Shown here one piece after another: positions 8,400 through 16,639 of a stretch of DNA of 64,000 nt; the stretch's first letter is position 1; each line of letters starts with the position of its first letter. Under the pieces are notes generated by a model that saw only the letters and a program-made list of their open reading frames with translations, did not search any database and was not told where the DNA came from. A program made the translations under genes and the position numbers. Source of the DNA: Marinobacter halotolerans (GTDB lineage: Bacteria > Pseudomonadota > Gammaproteobacteria > Pseudomonadales > Oleiphilaceae); NCBI RefSeq assembly GCF_008795985.1, contig NZ_VMHP01000002.1, positions 372,001 through 436,000 of the forward strand, written 5' to 3'.

Positions 8400-9218
8400 T
8401 TACCTGAAGATCATTCGCTGAACCGAGTGGGGAAGAAAGCGCGTGATCAGTGAAGCAATGTGGGTCTGCGGAGTCACAAAATAACGGGGCTTCGGTCGCT
8501 TCGCAGCCGCAGCCTGATGGATTTTTCCAGCGACGTCCGCGGAACTCGCTGTAAATGGCTTTGTGGGGGCGTTCGGAGCAAGGGCGGCTTCCGTAGGTTC
8601 ATACTTTTTCTGTCTCGCGGGATCGACTTTACTAATCACAGGCTTCAAAGCCGCCAGCGCATGTTCTCTGAACTTGGTCTTCACTGGCCCCGGCAGCACA
8701 ATTGACACACTCTCCAGGCTTTCACTGCCACGCTCATCAAACCAGAAGCTGTCGTGGGCCGCGTTCATGGCTGACTTGGCCGCGCAGTAAGCGCCTTTCA
8801 TGCTCTGGGGCAGGATGGATAACACAGAGCTGACGGCGATAACGCGCAAGGGCACATTGTGCTGCTCACACAAACCCAAACAGACAGAGGCCAGTTTGAT
8901 CGGCCCGAACACGTGGGTGCTGAATTGCTTCTTCCACATGGATTCAGTCAGATCGCGAACCGCACCAAACTGCCCGTAACCGGCGTTGTTGACCAGAACG
9001 ACCCGTTCGGCGTTCGCGATTTCTGTTCCCAGAACGTCCGCCAGGCTTTGGATCTGCTCAAAGGACTCCAGATCCAGCTTTATCTCCAGATCTGCGGCAC
9101 TCGCGCCATTGGGCTCTCTCGTTAGAGCGACAACTCGATAGCCGTCCCGAGCAAACAGGGCGCAGGTTTCATAGCCGATTCCGGAGCTTGGGCCGGTTAC
9201 CAGGGCAACTTTTGTCAT
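8400..9218 (-). CDS. Short-chain dehydrogenase/reductase (SDR) family oxidoreductase
   Basis: A classical SDR of about 272 residues. TKVALVTGPSSGIGYETC is the TGxxxGIG cofactor site, VLVNNAGYG is the NNAG motif, and SSVLSILPQSMKGAYCAAKSA holds the Ser and the YxxxK catalytic pair. The basic residue after the second strand (ALTREPNGAS) suggests NADPH use. The substrate cannot be predicted. The start is uncertain: ATG 9218 matches the family's usual beginning, ATG 9233 and TTG 9245 are in frame, and none has a strong ribosome site. It is the last gene of a tight minus-strand group whose upstream neighbour stops at 9246-9248, so translation may be coupled. Confidence 0.87.
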   Translation of the reverse strand: MTKVALVTGPSSGIGYETCALFARDGYRVVALTREPNGASAADLEIKLDLESFEQIQSLADVLGTEIANAERVVLVNNAGYGQFGAVRDLTESMWKKQFSTHVFGPIKLASVCLGLCEQHNVPLRVIAVSSVLSILPQSMKGAYCAAKSAMNAAHDSFWFDERGSESLESVSIVLPGPVKTKFREHALAALKPVISKVDPARQKKYEPTEAALAPNAPTKPFTASSADVAGKIHQAAAAKRPKPRYFVTPQTHIASLITRFLPHSVQRMIFR

Positions 9219-9245
9219 GGGGAGATCAATCATCCGGTCTGGCAA

Positions 9246-9776
9246 TCAATGGTAAGGGGGCGGTGTCTCCGCGTCCATGATGCGCTGGCGGACCCAAGAG
9301 CGAGCCTGGTCGGCCGGTAATGACTCCATGGCAAAGCTCAGAGCGGCCCAGACTAATGCCAGCAACAAGGTCTGAAGCGGAACACTGCCGTCTGCCGGGA
9401 GTATCTGGTCGTCGGTGAGTATAGAGCTAACTTCCTGGATAAGCTCTTGTGAAGGTTGGTGATTATCTGCAAGTCCCTGATCCGTCAGGTCATCTGGAAA
9501 CGCGGATTCAATGAAGAAGGTGTTGGCCGCGCGGGCACACTCGGTGCGCAAGCGCTCGTTCTTCGAAGTGTCGATGATTTCGCACACGGTGTCGCAGAGT
9601 ACCTGCATAACCACAAAGCCGGAGTAGTGATTGGCAGAGTCGCTGCGCTGGCCACGCTTTTGGCCACTTCGGTGTCGAAACTGCTCTATGCGTTTGGAGA
9701 TTGACGTGCCGTATCGGGCGATGTCGTCAACCATCTCTACGCCACTGTCATCAAACGGTTTGGATATCAGGCTCAT
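9246..9776 (-). CDS. Hypothetical protein
   Basis: A 176-residue soluble protein with no family I recognise. It is predicted helical and acidic, with a basic stretch FRHRSGQKRGQRSD at about 33-46 and a hydrophobic helix VPLQTLLLALVWAALSFAM near the C-terminus (about 135-155). That helix may be buried or may associate with membrane. AAGAG lies before the ATG at a suitable distance. It sits between the Coq7-like and SDR genes with gaps of 9 and 27 bases, which suggests one operon. Confidence 0.62.
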   Translation of the reverse strand: MSLISKPFDDSGVEMVDDIARYGTSISKRIEQFRHRSGQKRGQRSDSANHYSGFVVMQVLCDTVCEIIDTSKNERLRTECARAANTFFIESAFPDDLTDQGLADNHQPSQELIQEVSSILTDDQILPADGSVPLQTLLLALVWAALSFAMESLPADQARSWVRQRIMDAETPPPYH

Positions 9777-9785
9777 GAGCTGCTC

Positions 9786-10361
9786 TTAGAATGATCGGGC
9801 GATTCGAACGGCGGAACTGGAACCAGCACCGACCAGCGCAACCCATAATCTCAACAGGGTGTTGGGCTTTGCGGATTGGCGTTGTTTCGCGTCGTCGCGA
9901 TGATGAACCTCGTCAAGCCGGCATATTTCAAAGCCTGCCAGGATTGCCTTTTCCGAATCTCGCCGTGCGAGAGGCTCCAGGGCCTGAATCTGCTCCTGAT
10001 AGTGCTGATCGACGAACGTCTCAACGGCCTCGATGGTGGCAAACACGGCCTGCCGGCCTGCAAGTGCAGGGAGGAACCCCGTCAGAAAACCTGCAATCCG
10101 CCAGAGTGGCAACATAAAACTCGGCCGATAGCAGCACCGCAACTGTTCGAAAAAGCGGAGGTGTTTGCTTTCCCCCGACAGATGTTCATGGGCGAAGGTC
10201 AGCAGTTCCCCTTGCGGGCGAGTGGCAAGAATGCCCCGGTAAATCCAGACGGCACCCGTCTCGCCCGCATGGCTGCAGCGTAATTCCAGTTCGAATCGCT
10301 TGCTGACGCCAGAGGCGGACAACTGGTTCATGTGTCTTGGGTCGATCTGCAAACTCGGCAT
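9786..10361 (-). CDS. Coq7-like di-iron demethoxyubiquinone hydroxylase family protein
   Basis: From ATG 10361 the protein has 191 residues. It carries the di-iron ligand pattern of the Coq7/UbiF-type hydroxylases: ELRCSHAGETGAVWIYRGIL (Glu34), SGESKHLRFFEQL (Glu64 and His67), a Glu in ATIEAVETFVDQHY (about 114) and DEVHHRDDA (Glu151, His154). The family hydroxylates demethoxyubiquinone in ubiquinone synthesis at the inner membrane, and LWRIAGFLTGFLPALAG would be the membrane-facing helix. It lies in a group of oxidoreductase genes rather than with ubi genes, so a role on another substrate is possible. The open frame extends upstream into the Gfo/Idh gene, but that extension has no family match, so the later ATG is used. 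Confidence 0.78.
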   Translation of the reverse strand: MPSLQIDPRHMNQLSASGVSKRFELELRCSHAGETGAVWIYRGILATRPQGELLTFAHEHLSGESKHLRFFEQLRCCYRPSFMLPLWRIAGFLTGFLPALAGRQAVFATIEAVETFVDQHYQEQIQALEPLARRDSEKAILAGFEICRLDEVHHRDDAKQRQSAKPNTLLRLWVALVGAGSSSAVRIARSF

Positions 10362-10450
10362 GGTTCGGTGCTCATGACTCTGTACCGAGATTTTACGAGC
10401 AAAAAGACATCTGGTCTCACCAGGCCAGGCCGGTTGATCGTTGCCCTTGG

Positions 10451-11503
10451 TTAGTGGTTCGCCAGATAAACAGCCCGGCCAGACTCCGCCGATTCGAACA
10501 GCGCGGACATTACCCGATGGCAGGCTGTGCTGCGCTTGGGCCATTCGTCTTCCAGCTTGCCTGTGAGCACAATGTTCGAGAAGCGCTCAACGAGCTTGAC
10601 CACATGGTCGCAGGCGGGCACTTGCAGCTCTGTGTCTTTGCCTTCGACATCCCCCAGAACGTAGTGGGTGCTGCCGGTGAATTTTTCACCATAGGCTGCA
10701 AAGTTGCCGGTTCTGCCCTGGCCGCCGACCAGGTCGTTGACCCGGATCAGGCCGGCGTCGCCGACGGTTTCGAACTGGGAGCGGTGGGCGAGTTCGCAGC
10801 CGGCATCAAAGGTGGCCATGCGGCCGTTGGAAAACCATAGAGTGCCGCCGCAGGCGACGATGGTGTCTACCGAGTTCTTGGACACGTGGGTCATCTGAAC
10901 GCGCTCGGGCAGTTCGTACCCAAAGCTCCACATGGTGGCGGCGATGGGATACCAGCCCTGGTCACCAAAACAGCCCATGGGTTCGCGGGTCTTGTCTGTG
11001 CGGCCGTTGCCGCCTTCGTACCACTCTTTGGAGGGGGCCTTGAAGGTAAACGCGCTTGTGACGCGTTTTACGTCGCCGATGTCGCCGTTGGCAATGTGTT
11101 TTTCCAGCTCTTTGGTGCGGGTACTGTGTAGCCACATGGTGCCATCCATGAACTGGACGCCGTTTTCCTTGCAGACGGCGATGGCTTCTTCCACACCGTC
11201 GGCCAGAGGCTTTTCCGCGTACACATGCTTGCCGGCGCGGGCGGCCTTTTTGATCCATTCGTTACGGAGTGCGGTTGGTACCGGAAGGTAGACGGCGTCG
11301 ATGCTGTCATCGGCCAGAAGCTCATCGTAGGAGCCATAGGCCTGGGGCACGTTGTGCTCTTTGGCCCAGGCTTGGGCGCGATCCAGCGCGCGGCTGGCGA
11401 CGGCCACGACTTCGGCGTTGGCGGCATCGTGCATGCCGGCAACCACCTTGGTTGCGATTTCGGCGGTACCGATGATGCCCCAGCGAACGTTGCGATTTTC
11501 CAT
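10451..11503 (-). CDS. Gfo/Idh/MocA family oxidoreductase
   Basis: A 350-residue NAD(P)-dependent dehydrogenase. The Rossmann motif WGIIGTAEIATKVVAGM lies at about 8-24. The SYDELLADDSIDAVYLPVPTALRNEW stretch and the catalytic-loop EKPLADGVEEA (Lys of EKP) are classic for this family. A C-terminal alpha/beta domain follows, including DQGWYPIAATMW. Substrates in the family are sugars, inositols, biliverdin or dihydrodiols; DQGWYP is shared with dihydrodiol/xylose-type members, but a specific substrate cannot be claimed. AAAGGAC lies well placed before the ATG. It is the first gene of the minus-strand group ending with the SDR. Confidence 0.88.
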   Translation of the reverse strand: MENRNVRWGIIGTAEIATKVVAGMHDAANAEVVAVASRALDRAQAWAKEHNVPQAYGSYDELLADDSIDAVYLPVPTALRNEWIKKAARAGKHVYAEKPLADGVEEAIAVCKENGVQFMDGTMWLHSTRTKELEKHIANGDIGDVKRVTSAFTFKAPSKEWYEGGNGRTDKTREPMGCFGDQGWYPIAATMWSFGYELPERVQMTHVSKNSVDTIVACGGTLWFSNGRMATFDAGCELAHRSQFETVGDAGLIRVNDLVGGQGRTGNFAAYGEKFTGSTHYVLGDVEGKDTELQVPACDHVVKLVERFSNIVLTGKLEDEWPKRSTACHRVMSALFESAESGRAVYLANH

Positions 11504-11600
11504 AATTGCTGTCCTTTTGTTTGATGCGCCATCAGGATTTCGTCAGACTCTTCCACGCTAATACGTTCTTTAACGACCATTCAATAACCGGAGCCCGGCT

Positions 11601-11813
11601 ATGGCGGACGAAGATACTCTCCAGGCGCTTAAAATTGCTTTCACTTTTATGCCGCACCCGATGGAAATCAATAAGTTCGAGTACGGAGACGATGCTGACC
11701 GGGTTCAGGCCCAGGTGAAATTTGTTCGGGAAGTACTGACCCACCATGGCGTTGATCCGGAGGAAGTCAGTGGAGATATCAACCCGGATTCAGAGCCCAA
11801 TTCCTGTTATTGA
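11601..11813 (+). CDS. Small hypothetical protein
   Basis: A 70-residue acidic protein, with CGGAG 8 bases before its ATG. The sequence has a coherent protein look: an amphipathic FTFMPHPMEINKFEYG segment, a helix DADRVQAQVKFVREVLTHHG and a polar tail ending in Cys-Tyr. I recognise no family. It lies between the divergent Gfo/Idh gene and the convergent CIA30-like gene. Its own ribosome site and lack of overlap support it being real. Confidence 0.55.
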   Translation: MADEDTLQALKIAFTFMPHPMEINKFEYGDDADRVQAQVKFVREVLTHHGVDPEEVSGDINPDSEPNSCY

Positions 11814-11839
11814 GGTTTGCCAGCTCAACAGTTTGTCAG

Positions 11840-12334
11840 TCAGAAAAGCTGCCAGTCTTCCATCTTGAGCAAAAACTCCCCGGCCTGACGCCCGGAGACA
11901 AACAGGCTCAGCGACGCGATCTGATGAGCATCCAGTGGCGCGGCTTCGGTGACGGTCTTGCCGCGCCAGGTCGGGATAAAATCGCAGAATGGCAACCGGA
12001 TGTGTCCCCATTCCCCGGTGGGCGGTGTGAAGCTGTGCTGGTACACGATGGCGCGCCGATCGACGCTGTTACGCAACCCTACCTTGTAGGTTCTGCCATC
12101 GCCGTACGCGCGGAATTCGATGCCGGCCCAGCCGGACGCATCGGCCGCCTCTGGCAAGTCCAGTTTGACGGAGGCAAAGCCGCCACCGTTGTCGAGCCGG
12201 ACGGTGCCATGAAATTCACCGACGCCGGTTTCCGGGCAGGCGATGGCTCCGCTGGAGCGCCCGCCCATTACGCCGTCGCCGATAGGCTGCCAGGCACTTG
12301 CGCTGGTTTCGGGCGTGAAGGATACGAGTTTCAT
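11840..12334 (-). CDS. CIA30-family protein
   Basis: A 164-residue beta-rich protein resembling the CIA30/NDUFAF1 domain, a galactose-binding-like jelly roll. Visible family features are the W-x-P-x-GDGVMGGRSSG turn near the start (about 15-30), GTVRLDNGGGFASV, the GIEFRAYGDGRTYKVGLR strand pair, and a C-terminal SLSLFVSGRQAGEFLLKMEDWQLF. In mitochondria CIA30 assists complex I assembly; bacterial homologues have no settled role. The start MKLVSFTPE is directly supported. It converges on the small 70-residue gene. Confidence 0.82.
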   Translation of the reverse strand: MKLVSFTPETSASAWQPIGDGVMGGRSSGAIACPETGVGEFHGTVRLDNGGGFASVKLDLPEAADASGWAGIEFRAYGDGRTYKVGLRNSVDRRAIVYQHSFTPPTGEWGHIRLPFCDFIPTWRGKTVTEAAPLDAHQIASLSLFVSGRQAGEFLLKMEDWQLF

Positions 12335-12429
12335 GGGCTTCCCTGTGTTTTCCGGCCGAGCAATCAGAATGTTCTATGTTGTCGTAACTATTTGTCTAAA
12401 CGACATCTTACGACTGAAGAGGAGTAGTC

Positions 12430-12852
12430 TTGGCATTTTACAACAAAACGAAGCTGGAACTTCAGGCCACGCTGGAGAAGCTGCAAGTCGCCGAAAACCG
12501 CATTGATGAGCTGGAGGCGGATTTCCGGGCCATTGAACAGCACACGGCGCTGATGGTGCTTACCCGGGATGGCCTGATCGATCGAGTCAGCCGGCCCTTT
12601 CTGAACCTGTTCGGTTATGAGCAGGCAGACGAGTTAATTGGCAAGCACCACCGGGTTTTTTGTGAAGACGACTACGCCAGAAGTGAGGATTACATCATCT
12701 TCTGGCGAGAGCTGGTGACCGGGCACGTGAAGGAAGGGCAGTTCTTCAATCTGAATGCGCAGGGGCAGGGTCTTTGGCTGAACGCCAGTTACCTACCGGT
12801 GCTGTCGGACAAGGGTATCGTCAAGCGGATCGTCGTGCTTTATCGGTGCTGA
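12430..12852 (+). CDS. Single-PAS-domain protein
   Basis: A 140-residue protein: an N-terminal coiled coil (NKTKLELQATLEKLQVAENRIDELEADFRAIEQ) followed by one PAS domain (ALMVLTRDGLIDRVSRPFLNLFGYEQADELIGKHHRVF to LWLNASYLPVLSDKGIVKRIVVLY). The PAS domain looks like the aerotaxis/methyl-accepting sensor type, but the gene stops right after it, with no kinase or signalling output. It could be a stand-alone sensor or partner module. The start is TTG at 12430, supported by GAGGAG 6 bases upstream. Its last 13 bases overlap the convergent small membrane protein. Confidence 0.8.
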   Translation: MAFYNKTKLELQATLEKLQVAENRIDELEADFRAIEQHTALMVLTRDGLIDRVSRPFLNLFGYEQADELIGKHHRVFCEDDYARSEDYIIFWRELVTGHVKEGQFFNLNAQGQGLWLNASYLPVLSDKGIVKRIVVLYRC

Positions 12853-13043
12853 TGAATTTGCTCAAGCCGCTGCTCGGGCTCTTTGGATTCCTTGTCTGCA
12901 ACGCCGGAAGGGTCCGGGTTCATGGCGACCAGCACGATGGTCATGATGGCAAAAAGCAGGGGAACGATCAGGCCCGCGATCTCAACAGCATCGAAAGACA
13001 TGTGCTCGGGTTCGGCAGTGTTGAGTTCGCTTAAGTGTTCCAT
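12840..13043 (-). CDS. Small single-span membrane protein
   Basis: From ATG 13043, which has AAGG 8 bases upstream, this gives a 67-residue protein with one clear transmembrane helix (IAGLIVPLLFAIMTIVLVAM, about 20-39) flanked by an acidic N-terminus and a charged, Lys/Glu-rich C-terminal helix. No family is recognised. The gene ends 13 bases inside the end of the convergent PAS gene. The membrane helix and ribosome site make a real gene plausible, but short length leaves doubt. Confidence 0.5.
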   Translation of the reverse strand: MEHLSELNTAEPEHMSFDAVEIAGLIVPLLFAIMTIVLVAMNPDPSGVADKESKEPEQRLEQIHQHR

Positions 13044-13227
13044 CGAATCAGCCTTCAAAGTTGTCTGGGCCCTGCGCACCGATTGACGTTTTGTCAGCGG
13101 TGGCGAATGCGGCGAATACTATGGGCTGTTGCAGAAACTGGCAATCAATAAAACACAGAAATAAAGCCTCATAGCGGTATTTCCCTACGCCCGTGGGAGC
13201 TGGTGTAACGGTCTGTTTTTGAATAAT

Positions 13228-14316
13228 TTATCGTGTAACCGAAGATGTCTGATTGCGTTCGGAATCGGCTCTTCGGATACGTTTATTCTCGTACAGGCGC
13301 TTGTCGGCGGCACGCAGTAATGCGTCGGGTGCATTTAGCCCGGGTTCTTCGGAATTTGCCGCGCCCCAGCTGAAGCTTGCCTGCAATTGCTCGCCCTGCC
13401 AGTAGAAAGGTGTCTTCTGAAAATGCGCCGTCAGGCGCTGGCCAATAAAAATAGCCGAGGCCAGATTCTGGTTCGGAAGCAACACCACAAACTCGTCCCC
13501 CGCGAACCGGTAGACGGAATCGTCCTCCCGCAAGAGCGTCTGGCACTGTTCCGCCACAAAGCAGAGGTAGGCATCGCCGCAGTCACGGCCGTGGGTGTCG
13601 TTGACCTGTTTGAAGTCGTCGCAGTCGATGAACAGAAGCGACAGGGTCTGACCATAACGGCGCGAGCGGCTGAGGCCCTGGCCGATGGCATCGTCCAGCT
13701 CGCGGCGGTTGCGCAGGCCGGTGAGCGGGTCGCGTGTGGCCAGTTCCCGCAATTGCTCCCGGGCCCAGACGCTGGTCAGTCCGATGGACACCTTTACCGC
13801 CAGCTGTTCCAGAAAAAACGCCTCCATGCCCGGCTGGTAACGGGATGCATCCTCGGTTCCCAGAAACAGGCCGCCCACCACGCGGTCATCCATGATCAGG
13901 GGCAGCAGCGCCATGGAGCCGACCGTCTCGCGGATGTCTGAGGGAATGAGCTGGCGGTAGCGCTGGGGCCGGTCGATCAGCTCCGGCCGGCGGGTGTTGC
14001 CCACCAGGCGAATGAAATCCACGGTCGAGACTTTCAGCGGGGTGACCAGTGCCCCCTGCTCGGTGAGTGCCACGCGAAGTCGGTTGTTGTTATCGATATC
14101 CGTCAGTACCAGCCAAACCTCATCAAGGGCAAAGCGGGTTCGAATCAGCCCGGTCAGCCGGTCAATGAACGTGGCGCTGTCGCTCAGGTTCATCACTTCC
14201 ACTTCAATATCGAAAAGCGCTCGCGCGATCCGCTCGCTGCGGCGGGCGTGTTCGATCAGTTCCTGGAGATCGATTGAATCATCAGGCTTTAGGGGCATTG
14301 GCGAGTCGTGGTCCAT
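13228..14316 (-). CDS. GAF/DUF484-like diguanylate cyclase
   Basis: A 362-residue protein. After a short coiled-coil entry it has a GAF-like sensory domain (about 40-190) resembling DUF484, including LVLTDIDNNN and GSMALLPLIMDDRVVGGLFLGTED. A GGDEF domain follows: DPLTGLRNRRELDDAI, then FIDCDDFKQVNDTHGRDCGDAYL and YRFAGDEFVVLLP. The active loop is AGDEF rather than GGDEF, a variant also found in working cyclases. An RxxD inhibitory site before the loop is not clear. The role is cyclic-di-GMP synthesis under an unknown ligand. No membrane helix is seen, so it should be cytosolic. Confidence 0.87.
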   Translation of the reverse strand: MDHDSPMPLKPDDSIDLQELIEHARRSERIARALFDIEVEVMNLSDSATFIDRLTGLIRTRFALDEVWLVLTDIDNNNRLRVALTEQGALVTPLKVSTVDFIRLVGNTRRPELIDRPQRYRQLIPSDIRETVGSMALLPLIMDDRVVGGLFLGTEDASRYQPGMEAFFLEQLAVKVSIGLTSVWAREQLRELATRDPLTGLRNRRELDDAIGQGLSRSRRYGQTLSLLFIDCDDFKQVNDTHGRDCGDAYLCFVAEQCQTLLREDDSVYRFAGDEFVVLLPNQNLASAIFIGQRLTAHFQKTPFYWQGEQLQASFSWGAANSEEPGLNAPDALLRAADKRLYENKRIRRADSERNQTSSVTR

Positions 14317-14412
14317 AAACGTTGTTATGAGCGGCTAACGCCACTTGATAACCTGAACCGGGCCAAAGCGCAAGTGTTGGGGCGGGAAGGGACGAGCAGG
14401 GTGCGACCCTAA

Positions 14413-14682
14413 TCAGTGGTGATTAGGAGCGCCGTTGTCTGTTGAACCGATCGCTGAGGGGTTCGCGGATATGCCAGGCTGGGAAAACTCTTCCTGCACT
14501 AACTGCCCGAGTTCCTGAAAGCTCAGTGAATCCACATCGCAGCGAATAATGCGAATGCTCGCGGAGTTTTCATCTCTTGCGATGACGGTCTGCTGCCCAT
14601 CGTCGCAGACGGGACCGCCGATTTTCAGCTGAATGGATCGATCGCGGAAAAATACGCGACCGTTAAACTGTCTGATGCTCAT
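14413..14682 (-). CDS. Hypothetical protein (89 residues)
   Basis: A small soluble protein. Its first 65 residues look folded: RQFNGRVFFRDRSIQLKIGGPVCDDGQQTVIARDENSASIRIIRCDVDSLSFQELGQLV. The tail is Ser/Asn-rich and disordered. No family is recognised. GAGG lies before the ATG, and the upstream leader holds a duplicated 11-base segment (see the repeat entry). The gene stands alone downstream of an AT-rich region that probably carries its promoter. Confidence 0.6.
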   Translation of the reverse strand: MSIRQFNGRVFFRDRSIQLKIGGPVCDDGQQTVIARDENSASIRIIRCDVDSLSFQELGQLVQEEFSQPGISANPSAIGSTDNGAPNHH

Positions 14683-14685
14683 TTT

Positions 14686-14723
14686 TTTACCTCACTTGTG
14701 TTGTTGTCTCTGTTTACCTCACT
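14686..14723 (-). repeat. Two 11-base direct repeats in the leader of the 89-residue gene
   Basis: The same 11 bases (plus-strand TTTACCTCACT) occur at 14686-14696 and 14713-14723, 27 bases apart start to start. Read on the coding strand each is AGTGAGGTAAA and contains GAGG. The near copy serves as the ribosome site of the 89-residue gene. The second copy may be a duplicated ribosome site or a binding half-site; the sequence does not decide which. Confidence 0.5.
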
Positions 14724-14832
14724 CCATAAATATAGATAGAGTTTGTTACCATTTGATTCAATGAGTGGTTGTCGCAGTTAATTTATACGTGGCAAAGACG
14801 AAATAAGTGCAGGCAGGCCAGGTTCCGTGCCC

Positions 14833-16149
14833 TCAGAGCGTGGCAAATTCCAGATACCGGCTTGCGGCCTGTTTCTTCTCGTCCTGGCTGTTGAGGAGTT
14901 CCAGGCGTAGCTTGTCGATAAGTTTCAGGTAGGCATCAATAGGTGATTCGGGCTTGGCTGATTCTCTGCTCTGTTCAATAAACGCCTTCTGCTTTTCGCG
15001 AATCTCGTTCAACTTTTCCAGTGCCGATCGAATCGCCTCGATGCGAGCGCCTTCGACAGGGCTGGCGCTGCTCTCTGGTTCGCCCTGGTTAGTGCTGAGA
15101 ACGCTTTCCACCGCTGGCACTTCCGACCGGTTCTGAGCCGCCAGATCGATTTCTTCAAGCGTGCGGACTTCGCCGTCGGTGGTCAGATAGATTCCGGAAC
15201 CCTTGATCTGTCCCAGTGGGACGCCCTGGTTGTTGGTGAGGGTAAAACGGCCCTCGGCCTTATCCACGTACAGTGCCTGGACGCCAACTTCTTCCAGGGA
15301 CTTCAGAGCCTGTGAGCCGTCGGCGGCCTGTGTCCAGACGGACAGGGCGGAAAAGATCTCGTCATTGGCGTCGATCCAGCGGTTGCCATCGTCGTCGAAG
15401 TTGGCAAGTTCCCCGAACCCCGAGCCGCTTTGTGGGCCGAACAGCTCTGTGCCATCGTCCACCTTGCCGTTGTTGTTGCGATCCAGTACCAGGTAACCAC
15501 TGCCGCTGGCCAGGGTAGCGAACTGATTGGTTTCGCCGTTGCCGTTCAGGTCAAACTCGAAAAGGGTGTCTGTGAGTTGCGCGGTGGCGTTGCCGAAGTT
15601 GATCACCAGTGGATCGGTCATCGGGCGCTCCTGAATCTGGACCAGCTCCGAGTACTCATAGGTCAGCGACTGGGATTGCCGGAGCGACAGCGTGAAGTTT
15701 ATGCTTTGGCCGTTATCCAGAGAGATGCTGCCGGTAGATGTGATGCTTCTTGATTCGCTCTGTGAATAGAACATATAACGCCCGGCGGAGACGGTCAGGC
15801 TTCCTTTGGCCTCGACACCCGCACCGCCACCCAGGGCGGCACGGCTCACGGTCAGCGCCTGCTGCCCCATTAGCAGAAGATCGGTGGTTTTTTCGGCCAG
15901 CTGCGCACTGGTGAATACACGCTGCTGGTCATTGCCGGTAATGGTGCTGCGACTGCTTGATGCCAGTTGCTCCTGGCTGCTGAAGCGGTAGGCTGCCTGG
16001 CGGACCATGGCCAATTCTGAGCCGGCTGCGTTGTCACCGGCCCGAGGCGGTGCGGGGGGTTGCTGGTTGATTCTCAGCTGGGTACGTTCAAAAGCCGATA
16101 ACTGGCGGGTGTTTTCCTGAAAAAGGGAGATCTGGCTGGAAGTGATCAT
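14833..16149 (-). CDS. Calcium-binding/EF-hand-like repeat protein
   Basis: A 438-residue protein without a signal peptide. Residues about 195-275 contain Asp/Asn-rich loops typical of calcium binding (FDLNGNGETNQF, LDRNNNGKVDDGTELFGP, FDDDGNRWIDANDEIF), followed by a LSVWTQAADGSQALKSLEEVGVQALYV segment. That arrangement is common in large secreted RTX or VCBS-type proteins. The N-terminal 60 residues are Gln/Ser-rich, and the C-terminal 90 form a charged coiled coil (EKLNEIREKQKAF). It resembles a free-standing version of the EF-hand module that ends many large surface proteins. The lack of an obvious export signal is odd. Function is unknown. Confidence 0.72.
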   Translation of the reverse strand: MITSSQISLFQENTRQLSAFERTQLRINQQPPAPPRAGDNAAGSELAMVRQAAYRFSSQEQLASSSRSTITGNDQQRVFTSAQLAEKTTDLLLMGQQALTVSRAALGGGAGVEAKGSLTVSAGRYMFYSQSESRSITSTGSISLDNGQSINFTLSLRQSQSLTYEYSELVQIQERPMTDPLVINFGNATAQLTDTLFEFDLNGNGETNQFATLASGSGYLVLDRNNNGKVDDGTELFGPQSGSGFGELANFDDDGNRWIDANDEIFSALSVWTQAADGSQALKSLEEVGVQALYVDKAEGRFTLTNNQGVPLGQIKGSGIYLTTDGEVRTLEEIDLAAQNRSEVPAVESVLSTNQGEPESSASPVEGARIEAIRSALEKLNEIREKQKAFIEQSRESAKPESPIDAYLKLIDKLRLELLNSQDEKKQAASRYLEFATL

Positions 16150-16264
16150 GGCTTGGGTACCTGTAATTACTACTCAGGTAAATCGGCCACCGGCCTTGAA
16201 ACTTGAATAAAATCTGATCATTTTTGCGAACTCATAATCCGCTTTCGGTAAGGCAATAAGCACC

Positions 16265-16633
16265 ATGACAGCCCAGCAGCCCGAACAGCTCAATCGCGTT
16301 GGCGTGTACGGAACCCTGAAGCGCGGCCATTCTAATCATGGCGTGTTGGCGGGTGCCCGCTATGTAGGACGTTGCCAGGTGAGGGAAATTACCCTTTACG
16401 ATATCGGCCCATTCCCCGGCGCCAAGCTTCGCAAGAGCCAGGGGGTGAATGTGGAGGTTTATGACGTTTCGGACAGGGTTTTCGCCAGGCTGGATAAGTT
16501 GGAGGATTACAAATCCCACGCGCCCGGCGCCGGCGAGTATGATCGGCGGCAGCTTGAAACGCCTTTCGGTCCGGCCTGGATCTACCTCTACAACCCGGAT
16601 GTGTCTGGTCTGCCGGAGATCAGAAACTTCTGA
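16265..16633 (+). CDS. Gamma-glutamylcyclotransferase family (AIG2-like) protein
   Basis: A 122-residue single-domain protein with the family's substrate-binding loop at the start (VGVYGTLKRGHSNHGVL) and the central LYDIGPFPGAKL, followed by VEVYDVSDRVFARLDKLEDY. The LDKLEDY Glu is in the position of the acid that releases the cyclised 5-oxoproline in true enzymes. Relatives act on gamma-glutamyl amines or peptides; the exact substrate is unknown. It lies next to the amidase gene (converging, 6 bases apart), which may be chance. Confidence 0.87.
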   Translation: MTAQQPEQLNRVGVYGTLKRGHSNHGVLAGARYVGRCQVREITLYDIGPFPGAKLRKSQGVNVEVYDVSDRVFARLDKLEDYKSHAPGAGEYDRRQLETPFGPAWIYLYNPDVSGLPEIRNF

Positions 16634-16639
16634 TTGAGG

